A DNA stretch of 64,000 bases, from positions 62,001 through 126,000 of the forward strand of contig NZ_JAMZMI010000009.1 in NCBI RefSeq assembly GCF_024714475.1, in the 5' to 3' direction. The notes below the pieces were generated by a model. That model ran no database searches, was not told where the DNA came from, and worked only from the letters and a program-made list of their open reading frames with translations. The stretch's first letter is position 1; each line of letters begins with the position of its first letter. The stretch is from Marinoscillum sp. MHG1-6 (GTDB taxonomy: Bacteria > Bacteroidota > Bacteroidia > Cytophagales > Cyclobacteriaceae). Shown here one piece after another: positions 23,334 to 32,509 of the stretch. The translations under genes and the position numbers were made by a program.

Positions 23334-25916
23334 CTATTCTTTTACACTTGAAAATTTAATCGAGAAATCAGTTCCTTCACCCACTATAGATTGCACATCA
23401 ATCTCACCATTCAGCTCCTGAATTATGGAAAAGGTAATAAAAAGCCCCAACCCTGTTCCTTCTCCAGGATTTTTGGTTGTGAAGAAAGGATCCGCAATCC
23501 GACCGAGATATTCATTTGGAATTCCTGAACCATTATCTTTAAAACTAACAATCACACCGTTAGGTTCCTCTCTGGTCGTTATGGTAATCCTGCCTTCCTT
23601 ACCTGCATCTATGGCCTGCTCTGCATTTGACAGAATATTTAGAAAGGCCTGGTGCATCCTTCCCTCATTTCCGATGATAACCGGGTTGTTTGGGCTATAA
23701 TTTCTAATTATTTCAACCCTGCCTTTCATTTTAGACTTAAGTATGATCAGACAGTTTTCAATGATGTCATGAATATCACATTTTTCATTGTCCGCTTTTA
23801 CCTGTCTACTAAAATGACTCAGGCTTTTCACAATGCGGCTTGCTCGTTGGACACCATCATTAATAATATCAAGAAGTGGCTGAAATCGCTGCTCATCATA
23901 GCGCTCTTTTCTTTTCAACTCTTCCATCAACCCATAAGTACCATTCTGAATAAAGTTCAGAGGATTATTAATTTCGTGCCCGACCCCGGCAGCAAGGACT
24001 CCCAACGAGGCCATTTTTTCAGATTGGATGAGTTGAGTTTGTGTCTTTTTCAAATCAACCAGCGTTTGTTCAAGTTCTGCATTGGTTCGTTGAAGACTTT
24101 CATTCTTTAGTAGCAGTTCCTTTGTACGTTCAGTAACAATTCTCTCCAGATTCTCATTCTGTTTTTGAAGCTGGGACTGAGCATTCTTCAACTCCGTAAT
24201 GTCATCCAGAAAAAAAGAAACACCAATGATTTTATCATCATTTATCACTGGATTTAAACTGAATTGAAAATAATAATTTTGGGCTCCTCCTTTGACTTTT
24301 AGGGTATCCCTTATTGGATTTCCTTCCAGGGCCTGATCAAGCATTTTGGATAACATCGCCTCTCTTGGACTTATGTTTTTACCCCATATATCCTTATCAT
24401 TCTCAAGATCAAATCCATAACTGGATCTCACGTATTCCCTAAAAGCTGCATTTGCCTCCACCAGTTTTTTATTCACATCAAAAAGCCCAATCATACTGTC
24501 GGTGCTAGCCATAATAGCCTTCAGGTTGGCTTCTCGCTCCTGAATGATACTCTCAGCTTCCTTGCGACCGGTAATATCAATAATTACCCCTTCAATCAGG
24601 GTTAGCTTGTCATCTTCAAAAATACCCTGACCATGCTCGTCTACCCATACCCAGGATTTCTTATGAGCTGGTTTTATCCGATATGTCAGGTGAAATGGTT
24701 CCTTTCGCTTGATGGCCTCAGCAAACGTTTCGAAAATGTAAGCTTTATCATCAGGATGATAAAGGTCTGTCATATTTATCGAGTCCTTGAAAAACTCTTC
24801 CCGTCTATAACCGGTGAGGTTTTCAATTTCCTGATTCAAATAAAGCATGCTGTAGGTCTTATCATTACGACACAGATAAATCACACCAGGCATGTTATCT
24901 GCAATTCCGCGAAAACGAGCATGACTTTCACGTAGCGCCAACTCGATCCTTTTTAGCTCCGTAATATCTCTGGAGCTCGACAACAAGAGCAGAATCTTCC
25001 CATCTTCTCCTCTGACACAATCTGTAAAAGCCTCCATCCAAACATAATGTCCATCTTTATGCCTTAACCGATAGTGAACATTTTTGGCTTCACGTCCTTC
25101 AAATATCAGCCTTCTGGCTGCCAATCTGATGCGATCTATATCATCAGGATGTATGTATTCGATCGGGTTCTTACCGACCAATTCCGAAGAAGCATAACCC
25201 AGTATCGCTCCTGAGTTTGGTGAAACCTCCTTGAAAATCCCATCTACATCATGAATAGCTACAAATTCACGACTTGTCATAGTCATGTACTCGTACTTGG
25301 CTTCAATCTCGTAATAAGCCTTTTCCATTTTAAATTTTTCGGTGAGATCAATTCCCTGGATCACATGGCAGGTCATTTTGGATTGGGAATTTTGAAAGGA
25401 GTTAAAACGGTATTCCATGATATTTCCATCATGGCTTTGCTCCTGAATAGACCTCATTTCGTCGCAAGAACTATCTCGTATCAACCTCTTTATACTCTGG
25501 GCTAAATGGACACCAACAAGATCAGAAAAAGGTCGACCTATCAGACCGTCTTTATCAATTTCACTTCCTGCGACATGAACAATCCTCATCAACTCATCAA
25601 GAAGACAAACAAAATCGCTCTTTGGCCTATTCTGGCCACTTTGCGCCTCCTTGTTGTAAATGACGATTGTATTACCGTCAAATGAATAGCTATATAATTC
25701 CGAAAGGGCATAGACTTTCCCTTCTTCAATCAGTTGATCTTCCGATACCCAAACCAGCGAGTACGGTGTCTCATTGGTGACAAATTCAGCCAATTGACCT
25801 AATAATGAGTCAGATAAATCCGTAATGATGTAGGAGATGGAAGGGTTATGGTTCAATAGAATACCTGAAATATCAGATAACAAACAACCTTTTCCATCCA
25901 CGAGTAGTACACCCAT
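23334..25916 (-). CDS. Soluble multi-PAS sensor histidine kinase
   Basis: This 860-residue kinase has no transmembrane segment. After about 90 divergent residues (including IEEGKVYALSELYSYSFDG split by family-unlike sequence) come at least four PAS/PAC units: about 115-200, 215-325 (YIHPDDIDRIR), 335-455 (DLYHPDDKAY) and 465-580. A coiled coil follows (QNENLERIVTERTKEL), then the kinase core with GVGHEINNPLNF, NILSNAEQAID, DNGSGIP and GEGTGLGLF. The ligand is unknown; redox, light or oxygen are typical for PAS arrays. It is transcribed away from narK and shares the 213-base divergent region that holds the TACGTA operator, so it may be co-regulated. The receiver gene downstream is its likely partner. 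Confidence 0.87.
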   Translation of the reverse strand: MGVLLVDGKGCLLSDISGILLNHNPSISYIITDLSDSLLGQLAEFVTNETPYSLVWVSEDQLIEEGKVYALSELYSYSFDGNTIVIYNKEAQSGQNRPKSDFVCLLDELMRIVHVAGSEIDKDGLIGRPFSDLVGVHLAQSIKRLIRDSSCDEMRSIQEQSHDGNIMEYRFNSFQNSQSKMTCHVIQGIDLTEKFKMEKAYYEIEAKYEYMTMTSREFVAIHDVDGIFKEVSPNSGAILGYASSELVGKNPIEYIHPDDIDRIRLAARRLIFEGREAKNVHYRLRHKDGHYVWMEAFTDCVRGEDGKILLLLSSSRDITELKRIELALRESHARFRGIADNMPGVIYLCRNDKTYSMLYLNQEIENLTGYRREEFFKDSINMTDLYHPDDKAYIFETFAEAIKRKEPFHLTYRIKPAHKKSWVWVDEHGQGIFEDDKLTLIEGVIIDITGRKEAESIIQEREANLKAIMASTDSMIGLFDVNKKLVEANAAFREYVRSSYGFDLENDKDIWGKNISPREAMLSKMLDQALEGNPIRDTLKVKGGAQNYYFQFSLNPVINDDKIIGVSFFLDDITELKNAQSQLQKQNENLERIVTERTKELLLKNESLQRTNAELEQTLVDLKKTQTQLIQSEKMASLGVLAAGVGHEINNPLNFIQNGTYGLMEELKRKERYDEQRFQPLLDIINDGVQRASRIVKSLSHFSRQVKADNEKCDIHDIIENCLIILKSKMKGRVEIIRNYSPNNPVIIGNEGRMHQAFLNILSNAEQAIDAGKEGRITITTREEPNGVIVSFKDNGSGIPNEYLGRIADPFFTTKNPGEGTGLGLFITFSIIQELNGEIDVQSIVGEGTDFSIKFSSVKE

Positions 25917-26065
25917 GATCAGATTAAAGAGTAATTAACATAGCTGATATTAAGTTAGGTATAAATTTGCTGCCACAGAAATTTCGCCTTGAATTAACCT
26001 CAAAACCCCTTATCAGAATACAAGTACTCATTAAGTAATTGGTTTAGTTTCTTTTAAATTAATTC

Positions 26066-26081
26066 TACGTATTAATACGTA
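26066..26081. promoter_or_regulatory. Perfect TACGTA-N4-TACGTA operator before narK
   Basis: TACGTA TTAA TACGTA is a 16-base perfect palindrome centred at 26073.5. It matches the site at 5378-5393 in both arms and spacer length. Further TACGTA words occur at 26096-26101 and 26117-26122 without a well-formed second arm. It lies 48 bases before the narK start and about 150 bases before the divergent PAS-kinase gene. Confidence 0.65.
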
Positions 26082-26099
26082 TTTGTAAGAAATTATACG

Positions 26100-26107
26100 T
26101 AGTTTTG
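26100..26107 (+). promoter_or_regulatory. Predicted minus-7 element of narK promoter
   Basis: TAGTTTTG is an exact TAnnTTTG Bacteroidota minus-7 word. A start of transcription a few bases downstream (about 26112-26115) would put the TACGTA palindrome near -40, the class II activator position used by Crp/Fnr proteins. No well-spaced TTTG minus-33 word is present, which fits activator dependence. Confidence 0.5.
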
Positions 26108-26129
26108 ATCCACGATTACGTAAAGACAA

Positions 26130-27491
26130 ATGAAAATGAGTGCGAAAGCTGAAAAAATTCAATTATTCAACCTAAGTACCATCAATATGAGGGTATTCCA
26201 TTTGACATGGTTATCCTTCTTCTTATGCTTCTTTGGATGGTTCGGAATTGCCCCTATGCTCTCTATCGTAAGAGAGGATTTGGGTATCACAACAGATCAA
26301 ATTGTAAACACCAACATGATTGCTGTCGCATCAACAGTAGTGATGAGATTGGTCATTGGTTGGTTGTGCGACCGTATCGGTCCGAGAATTACTTACACCT
26401 GGTTATTGATACTTGGTTCTATTCCGGTTATGCTCATCGGGCTTTCAAATAGCTACGAACAGTTTTTGATTGCCAGAATGTTCATCGGAGCTATTGGAGC
26501 TGCCTTTGTAATCACACAATTTCACACCTCGGTAATGTTTGCCCCAAAAATTGTTGGGACAGCCAATGCAACAACAGCAGGATGGGGAAATTTAGGTGGT
26601 GGAGTAACTCAGCAGGTTATGCCATTCATATTTGCAGCTACACTTGCATGGTTTGGTAGTGAACACCTTGCCTGGAGATACGCTATGATTGGCCCGGGTA
26701 TCCTCCTATTTATAATGGGTATCCTGTATTACAACTTCACAAAAGATACACCTGAAGGAAACTATAAAGATTTAACTGACGGAACCAACCGCAAGAAATC
26801 TGCTAATGGTTCATTCCTTGAGGCTGTTAAAGATTACCGTGTTTGGATCTTATTCTTAATCTACGGTGCATGTTTTGGAGTAGAACTTATCGTGAACTCA
26901 AAAGCAGCACTTTATTTCACTGACTATTTTGACATGGACCTCAAAACAGCCGGATTAATAGCTGGTCTTTTTGGAATGATGAACCTGTTCGCAAGATCTC
27001 TCGGAGGTTTCATGGGTGACCGTTTCGGAAAATTTATGGGGCTTGTAGGGCGTGTAAGATGGTTGTTCGTAGCCTTACTTTGTGAAGGTGCGGCACTTAT
27101 CCTATTCTCCAGAATGGATACCATCCCATTGATTATTGGGTCGATTATGATATTCAGTCTATTTGTTCAAATGAGTGAAGGAGCTACTTATAGCGTGGTG
27201 CCATTCATCAACAAAAAGGCTTTAGGAGCTGTTTCCGGAATTGTTGGAGCGGGCGGTAACGCCGGTGCTGTGGCAGGAATGCTTCTTTTCAAAAAGCAGC
27301 TTACCGGACTAGAATGGACTGAATCATTTCTATACCTTGGATTTATTGTCGCTGGCGTTTCATTAGTAACATTCCTGATCAAATTCCCTAAATCAGCAGA
27401 GGAAGAAGAGCCGATGGAAGAAACTAAAGAAAAACAAGAGTCTGTTTCTAAAGAGGTTGAGCCTGAAGAGGCTGAATTGGAACTGGCTTAA
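26130..27491 (+). CDS. narK: Nitrate/nitrite MFS transporter NarK
   Basis: The 453 residues have 12 predicted helices. The nitrate-binding arginines of the family are recognisable in helix 2 (VVMRLVIGWLCDRIGPR) and the second half (ARSLGGFMGDRFGK). Both nitrate signature glycine stretches are present: TAGWGNLGGGVTQ and GAGGNAGAVAGM. The C-terminal tail is very acidic (EEEEPMEETKEKQE, then EPEEAELELA). It lies 43 bases before the nitrate reductase gene, so uptake and reduction are co-expressed. The same organism also has the ABC system; NarK may serve high nitrate or exchange nitrite. The start could also be the ATG two codons later. Confidence 0.93.
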   Translation: MKMSAKAEKIQLFNLSTINMRVFHLTWLSFFLCFFGWFGIAPMLSIVREDLGITTDQIVNTNMIAVASTVVMRLVIGWLCDRIGPRITYTWLLILGSIPVMLIGLSNSYEQFLIARMFIGAIGAAFVITQFHTSVMFAPKIVGTANATTAGWGNLGGGVTQQVMPFIFAATLAWFGSEHLAWRYAMIGPGILLFIMGILYYNFTKDTPEGNYKDLTDGTNRKKSANGSFLEAVKDYRVWILFLIYGACFGVELIVNSKAALYFTDYFDMDLKTAGLIAGLFGMMNLFARSLGGFMGDRFGKFMGLVGRVRWLFVALLCEGAALILFSRMDTIPLIIGSIMIFSLFVQMSEGATYSVVPFINKKALGAVSGIVGAGGNAGAVAGMLLFKKQLTGLEWTESFLYLGFIVAGVSLVTFLIKFPKSAEEEEPMEETKEKQESVSKEVEPEEAELELA

Positions 27492-27534
27492 CTGATCATT
27501 TACGGAATAGAAAAAGGACACTAAAAAATACACT

Positions 27535-30500
27535 ATGCCACAAAAATGGGGAGAGACTCATAAGACTATTTGCTCCTATTGCGGAGTTGGCTGTGGTATT
27601 GAGGTCAAAAAGAGTGATAAGGGTCGTCTGTCACTGAAGGGAGATGAGGAATACCCGGTAAACAAAGGAATGCTTTGTTCAAAGGGTATGAACCTTCACT
27701 ATACTGTGATGGACCAAACGGACAGGTTGTTGCATCCTCAGATGAGATGGAGCAAAAACCATCCTATGGAACAGGTATCCTGGGATGCAGCCATTAAGCG
27801 TGCTGCTGCCGTATTTAAAACCTTTATCGATCAGCATGGCCCTGATAGCGTTGGACTGTATGTATCAGGCCAATGCCTTACAGAAGAGTATTACCTGGCA
27901 AATAAGCTTGTTAAAGGCTTTTTTGGAACCAATAACATTGACACCAACTCACGACTGTGCATGAGTTCTGCCGTGGTTGGTTATAAAGAAACACTCGGAG
28001 ACGATGCGGTTCCGATCGCATATGAGGATATAGAGCAATCAGACTGTATTCTTATTGCAGGAGCGAACCCGGCCTGGTGCCACCCTATCCTATTCCGTAG
28101 AATAGAAAAGTATAAGGCTGAAAATCCCGATTTAAAGATCATTGTAGTAGATCCTAGGGTTACGGATTCATGTGCTTTGGCTGACCTGCATTTGCAGGTC
28201 AAGCCAGGTACTGACACGGTTCTATTCCATGCCATAGCACGTTACCTGATTGATCATGGATTGATCGACGAGGCTTTCATCAGAGAGCATACGTCGGGAT
28301 TTGAAGAATTAACAAAAGAACTAAAATCAAAGACGCTTAAAGAATCCGCTGCTATTTGCGATGTGCCTGCAGATGCTATTATCAAGGCAGCCAGATTCAT
28401 AGGGCAGTCAAAAGGATTCATCACCATGTGGGCGATGGGTCTGAACCAAAGTACTGCCGGAGTTAATCAAAACCTTGCATTACTTAATCTTAACCTCATT
28501 ACCGGACAAATCGGAAAACCGGGTGCCGGCCCATTCTCCCTTACCGGTCAACCTAATGCCATGGGAGGCCGTGAAGTTGGTGGATTAGCAAACTTGCTTG
28601 CTGCTCACAAAAACCTGGCAAACCCGGTACACCGTCAAGAGGTGGCTGATTTTTGGGGAGTAGAAAAAATCCAGGAAAAACCGGGGATGACCGCAACGGA
28701 AATGTTCGAAGCGCTTAGAGATGATCGTATGAAAGCCGTATGGATCATTTGTACGAACCCTTCCGTCAGTATGCCAAATGCCCGATTGGTGGATGAGGCG
28801 TTGAAAAAGGCACGTTTCGTAATCGTTCAGGATATTTCTCACCGTAGTGATACTTCCAAATATGCCGACTTGTTGCTACCTGCAGCAGGATGGCTTGAAA
28901 AGGAAGGAACGATGACCAACTCAGAAAGGAGAATCTCCTATTTACCGAAGGTCCTTGATGCTCCGGGAGAAGCTTTACCTGATTCGGAAATCATTATGCG
29001 ATTCGCCAAGGCTATGGGGTATCATGGCTTTGATTTTAAAGACGCAAGTGAGATATATGAGGAATACACCCGTATGACCAAGGGTACTCCTATTGATATC
29101 TCTGGGCTCTCCTACCCTAAGCTGAAAAGCATGGGATCCATTCAATGGCCTGTACCATCCGAAGAATCAACAGGTACGACCAGGCTTTTCAGTGATTATA
29201 AATTCTTAACTGAAGACGGAAAAGCCCATATAAAACCGAACGGACCCCAAAATGAGGCTGAACCGGTTACAGATGAATACCCTCTGGTACTCACTACCGG
29301 AAGAATCAGAGATCAATGGCATACCATGACCAAAACCGGTAAGGTATCCAAACTTAATAAGCATATTGATCGTGCGTTTTTAGAAATTCACCCTTTCGAT
29401 GCGGAAAAAAGAGGCATCAAAGAGGGCGACCCAGTTGTGATTGCAAACCCAAGAGGTGAAGTACGCGTTGGTGCAAGAATTTCTGACAGGATCAAAAAAG
29501 GAGTGGTTTTCCTTCCCATGCACTGGGGTAAAAAACTAACTTCAGATATGTCCAGGGCTAACAACCTGACTAATGAAACATATGACCCCAAATCCAAACA
29601 ACCCGGATTCAAATTCTCAGCTGTCGAGGTGACTCGATATCAGACACAACCCAAAAAGATTGTTGTTGTTGGGGCTGGTGCTGCCGCCTTTAGGTTTGTA
29701 AATACCTATCGCGATTTCAATCAAACTGATCAGATTTCAGTTTTTTCTAAGGAAGAATGGCCTTTTTATAATCGGGTACTCCTTCCTGAATACATCAATG
29801 AGACCAAAGAGTGGGAAGATTTATTAAAATTCACTCAGGATGAATTAAAGAAACTGAACCTTGATCTGTACCCTTCCAACCCAATTCAAAAGGTTGACCG
29901 GGAAAACAAACTGGTCATTGACAGCAAAGGTGAAAGTCATTCTTATGATGTCCTGATCATGGCTACAGGTAGCCGGGCCTTCATTCCGCCAAATGCGCCT
30001 ATTCACCTGCCACGAGTATTCACTATGCGTGACAGGCAAAATGCAGATGACCTTAAGGATCGTCTGAAACCAGATAGTCATGTTCTCGTTATTGGAGGTG
30101 GTTTATTAGGCCTGGAGTTAGCAGCTGCACTTTCAGAAATACATATCGAAACAACCATCATTCAATTGGGCTCGAGGCTAATGGAACGTCAGCTTGACCC
30201 GGTTGCCAGTTCGATGCTTAGGGAATATGTAGAAGGTCTGGGAGTTAGGGTATTTACGAATGACCAGGTCGTAAGCATTGATGAGGTAAACGAGGATGAT
30301 CTTTTTGTGAAGCTGAAAAGTGGCCATAGTTTCCATACCAATGCTGCAGTTTTTGCTATCGGTACCCGACCAAATACTGAGTTAGCTGTTGAATCTGGAC
30401 TTGAAACAGGTCGTGGTGTGAAGGTCAATGACTATCTCCAGTCAAGCGATCCGAACATTTTCGCACTGGGTGAAATTGCTGAGCATAATCAAAAACTCAA

Positions 30501-31041
30501 TGGAATTACCGCCGCTGCAGAACAACAGGCTGATGTCTGCGCAAGATTTATTGCGGGTGACCCAAGTAGTTATTACAAAGGCACTACCCCGATGAACATT
30601 CTTAAGTTTCCAAGTTTGGATCTATGTTCCGTTGGCCTTGCTGAAATTCCTGTTAACGGGAAAAACTATAACGAAATTACCTTCCTCGACAGAGAGGAAC
30701 TGTATTATAAGAAATGTATCATCCACAATGATAAGCTGGTAGGAACCATACTTATGGGTGATAAGGCGGAGTTTGCTGAGTATAAGGAACTCATTGAAAG
30801 TGAAACTGAGCTTTCAGAAAAAAGAGTTCAGCTGTTGCGCTCAGGAAAGGCTCCTGAGCCGGTCAAAGGAAAGTTGGTATGTTCGTGCAACAACGTTGGT
30901 GATGGTAATTTGAAAGAAGCTATTGCCTCCGGTTGCAGTTCGTTAAATGACTTATGCCAGGCTACCGGGGCCGGATTGGGCTGTGGTAGTTGCAAATCGG
31001 AAGTTAAAAGAATAATAGATGCCTCTTTAGAACCGGCATAA
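27535..31041 (+). CDS. Single-chain assimilatory-type nitrate reductase fused to FAD and BFD electron-input domains
   Basis: The 1168-residue cytoplasmic enzyme contains an N-terminal [4Fe-4S] site (CSYCGVGC, then MLCSKG), a bis-MGD molybdopterin domain (about 55-545), a molydopterin dinucleotide-binding domain (about 575-695), a pyridine-nucleotide-disulphide-type flavoprotein module (about 702-1020) and a C-terminal BFD-like 2Fe-2S domain (CSC and GLGCGSC, about 1120-1165). In several bacteria these parts are separate proteins (NasA plus NasB) or partly fused. The first dinucleotide loop is unusual (VVGAGAAAFRF); the second is canonical (VIGGGLLGLELAAAL). No signal peptide is visible. A reduced nicotinamide is the likely donor. 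It requires the cofactor made by the moa/moe operon and mobA. Confidence 0.9.
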   Translation: MPQKWGETHKTICSYCGVGCGIEVKKSDKGRLSLKGDEEYPVNKGMLCSKGMNLHYTVMDQTDRLLHPQMRWSKNHPMEQVSWDAAIKRAAAVFKTFIDQHGPDSVGLYVSGQCLTEEYYLANKLVKGFFGTNNIDTNSRLCMSSAVVGYKETLGDDAVPIAYEDIEQSDCILIAGANPAWCHPILFRRIEKYKAENPDLKIIVVDPRVTDSCALADLHLQVKPGTDTVLFHAIARYLIDHGLIDEAFIREHTSGFEELTKELKSKTLKESAAICDVPADAIIKAARFIGQSKGFITMWAMGLNQSTAGVNQNLALLNLNLITGQIGKPGAGPFSLTGQPNAMGGREVGGLANLLAAHKNLANPVHRQEVADFWGVEKIQEKPGMTATEMFEALRDDRMKAVWIICTNPSVSMPNARLVDEALKKARFVIVQDISHRSDTSKYADLLLPAAGWLEKEGTMTNSERRISYLPKVLDAPGEALPDSEIIMRFAKAMGYHGFDFKDASEIYEEYTRMTKGTPIDISGLSYPKLKSMGSIQWPVPSEESTGTTRLFSDYKFLTEDGKAHIKPNGPQNEAEPVTDEYPLVLTTGRIRDQWHTMTKTGKVSKLNKHIDRAFLEIHPFDAEKRGIKEGDPVVIANPRGEVRVGARISDRIKKGVVFLPMHWGKKLTSDMSRANNLTNETYDPKSKQPGFKFSAVEVTRYQTQPKKIVVVGAGAAAFRFVNTYRDFNQTDQISVFSKEEWPFYNRVLLPEYINETKEWEDLLKFTQDELKKLNLDLYPSNPIQKVDRENKLVIDSKGESHSYDVLIMATGSRAFIPPNAPIHLPRVFTMRDRQNADDLKDRLKPDSHVLVIGGGLLGLELAAALSEIHIETTIIQLGSRLMERQLDPVASSMLREYVEGLGVRVFTNDQVVSIDEVNEDDLFVKLKSGHSFHTNAAVFAIGTRPNTELAVESGLETGRGVKVNDYLQSSDPNIFALGEIAEHNQKLNGITAAAEQQADVCARFIAGDPSSYYKGTTPMNILKFPSLDLCSVGLAEIPVNGKNYNEITFLDREELYYKKCIIHNDKLVGTILMGDKAEFAEYKELIESETELSEKRVQLLRSGKAPEPVKGKLVCSCNNVGDGNLKEAIASGCSSLNDLCQATGAGLGCGSCKSEVKRIIDASLEPA

Positions 31042-31084
31042 GTTCTTCTTGAGGTAATTTTAACGCATTACAGACTATTGAACT

Positions 31085-32506
31085 ATGCAACTTAAAGATC
31101 TGGTAAGGGTATTTGTTAAGGGGGGAATCATATCTCCGGGAGACTTTCTCAAAATCATTCTTGTAGCTGAAAAATTAGGAGCCGACCATCTTCATTTTGG
31201 ATCAAGACAAGACATCCTTTTTTCGGCTAAAGAAAAGAGCAAGGAAATCCTGGACTCGACCTTCAACTCCATTAGCACAGATTATGAGATAAATACTTTC
31301 AGCCACCAAAACATTAGCAGTAGCTATGTGGCTCAGGACATCATGCCGGGTAAAAAGTGGCTTGCTTCTCATGTCTACCATTATGTACTGGATAGCTTTA
31401 CCTATAAGCCTGCATTGCGAATCAATATTGTTGATTCATCTCAAAGTCTTGTACCCCTTTTTACAGGTCAAATAAACTTCATTGCCTCAAGCCAGGAGAA
31501 TTACTGGTACGTATACCTACGATTTAAGCGTATACAGAGGACCCCTTATCAAATGCCTTTGCTGGTATACAGCGAAGACCTGAGCAAGGTGGCTCAAAGT
31601 ATCGAGGATATTAACTTCATCGATTCCGACTGGAGCTATCAGGATCTTTTCACCTACCTCACGGATAATGTGAAAATGAATACACAACCCGTGACGGAGG
31701 ATATGCTCTTGCCAGAGCCTCATTTCCCTTATTATGAAGGGATCAACCGTCTACCAGATGGCAAATACTGGCTGGGTCTGTACTGGAGGAATAACAATTT
31801 CAAGATCTCCACGCTGAAAGCGATGATGGAGAGATGCATCTACACCGAGGTTGGGAAGGTGAGCCTCACCCCATGGAAGTCGTTCATTATCAAAGGGATA
31901 TCTGAAAAAGATCGGATTGGATGGGAAAAGCTGATGGGTAAATTTGGTATGAATCTACGACATTCTTCTCTCGAGATGAACTGGCATTTACCTGCTTTGG
32001 ATAATGAAGCGCTGGATTTGAAAATCTTCCTGGTAAGGGAGTTAGACCAGCAGGACGTCAGTACCTATGGACTTACGTTTACCATTAAGACGACGAGTGA
32101 TATTACCTTGTTTACTTCCGTGGTGATTGAAAAAAATCCTATCGGCGAATCAGGGAACGAGACCTACAACCTACTCTACAGTAAGAATTTCAATCCGAAC
32201 CTCAACGAATATTTCGTTTATGCCAGTGAGGTAGACAAGAGCGTCTTACCGGCATTAATACTTGAATTGAGTCTCGTGTATTATGAAAGTCTGAACGAAG
32301 AGCCTGTTACTTCTGCAAAGGTCAAGTCAATTGTAGATAACCTAAGTAAGGATTTATACCAGTGTAACTCTTGCCAAACTGTTTATGACTCGGAATATGG
32401 GGATAGTATGGGTGGCATAGCTCCCGGAACGGCTTTTCAAAATTTACCGAAAGAATACACCTGTCCTACTTGTGGTAAAGGCAAAGAAGAATATTATAAA
32501 ATGTAA
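31085..32506 (+). CDS. Siroheme-less nitrite/sulphite-reductase-like protein with C-terminal rubredoxin
   Basis: This 473-residue protein begins with a nitrite/sulphite reductase ferredoxin-like half-domain (LVRVFVKGGIISPGDFLKI, then LGADHLHFGSRQDILF). The middle, about 120-400, is compatible with a second degenerate repeat. It has only five cysteines: one isolated, and four in a complete rubredoxin at residues about 423-471 (YQCNSCQTVYDSEYGD, GIAPGTAFQNLP, YTCPTCGKG). The four cysteines that hold the [4Fe-4S]-siroheme centre in real nitrite reductases are absent, so it cannot be a conventional one. It follows the nitrate reductase by 43 bases. Electron transfer to or from that enzyme or a distant nitrite reductase is a reasonable guess; function is unknown. 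Confidence 0.7.
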   Translation: MQLKDLVRVFVKGGIISPGDFLKIILVAEKLGADHLHFGSRQDILFSAKEKSKEILDSTFNSISTDYEINTFSHQNISSSYVAQDIMPGKKWLASHVYHYVLDSFTYKPALRINIVDSSQSLVPLFTGQINFIASSQENYWYVYLRFKRIQRTPYQMPLLVYSEDLSKVAQSIEDINFIDSDWSYQDLFTYLTDNVKMNTQPVTEDMLLPEPHFPYYEGINRLPDGKYWLGLYWRNNNFKISTLKAMMERCIYTEVGKVSLTPWKSFIIKGISEKDRIGWEKLMGKFGMNLRHSSLEMNWHLPALDNEALDLKIFLVRELDQQDVSTYGLTFTIKTTSDITLFTSVVIEKNPIGESGNETYNLLYSKNFNPNLNEYFVYASEVDKSVLPALILELSLVYYESLNEEPVTSAKVKSIVDNLSKDLYQCNSCQTVYDSEYGDSMGGIAPGTAFQNLPKEYTCPTCGKGKEEYYKM

Positions 32507-32509
32507 CCC

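Noticed and set aside
31085-32506. Annotating the rubredoxin fusion as a functional nitrite reductase
   Set aside because: The four cysteines for the siroheme [4Fe-4S] centre are absent.
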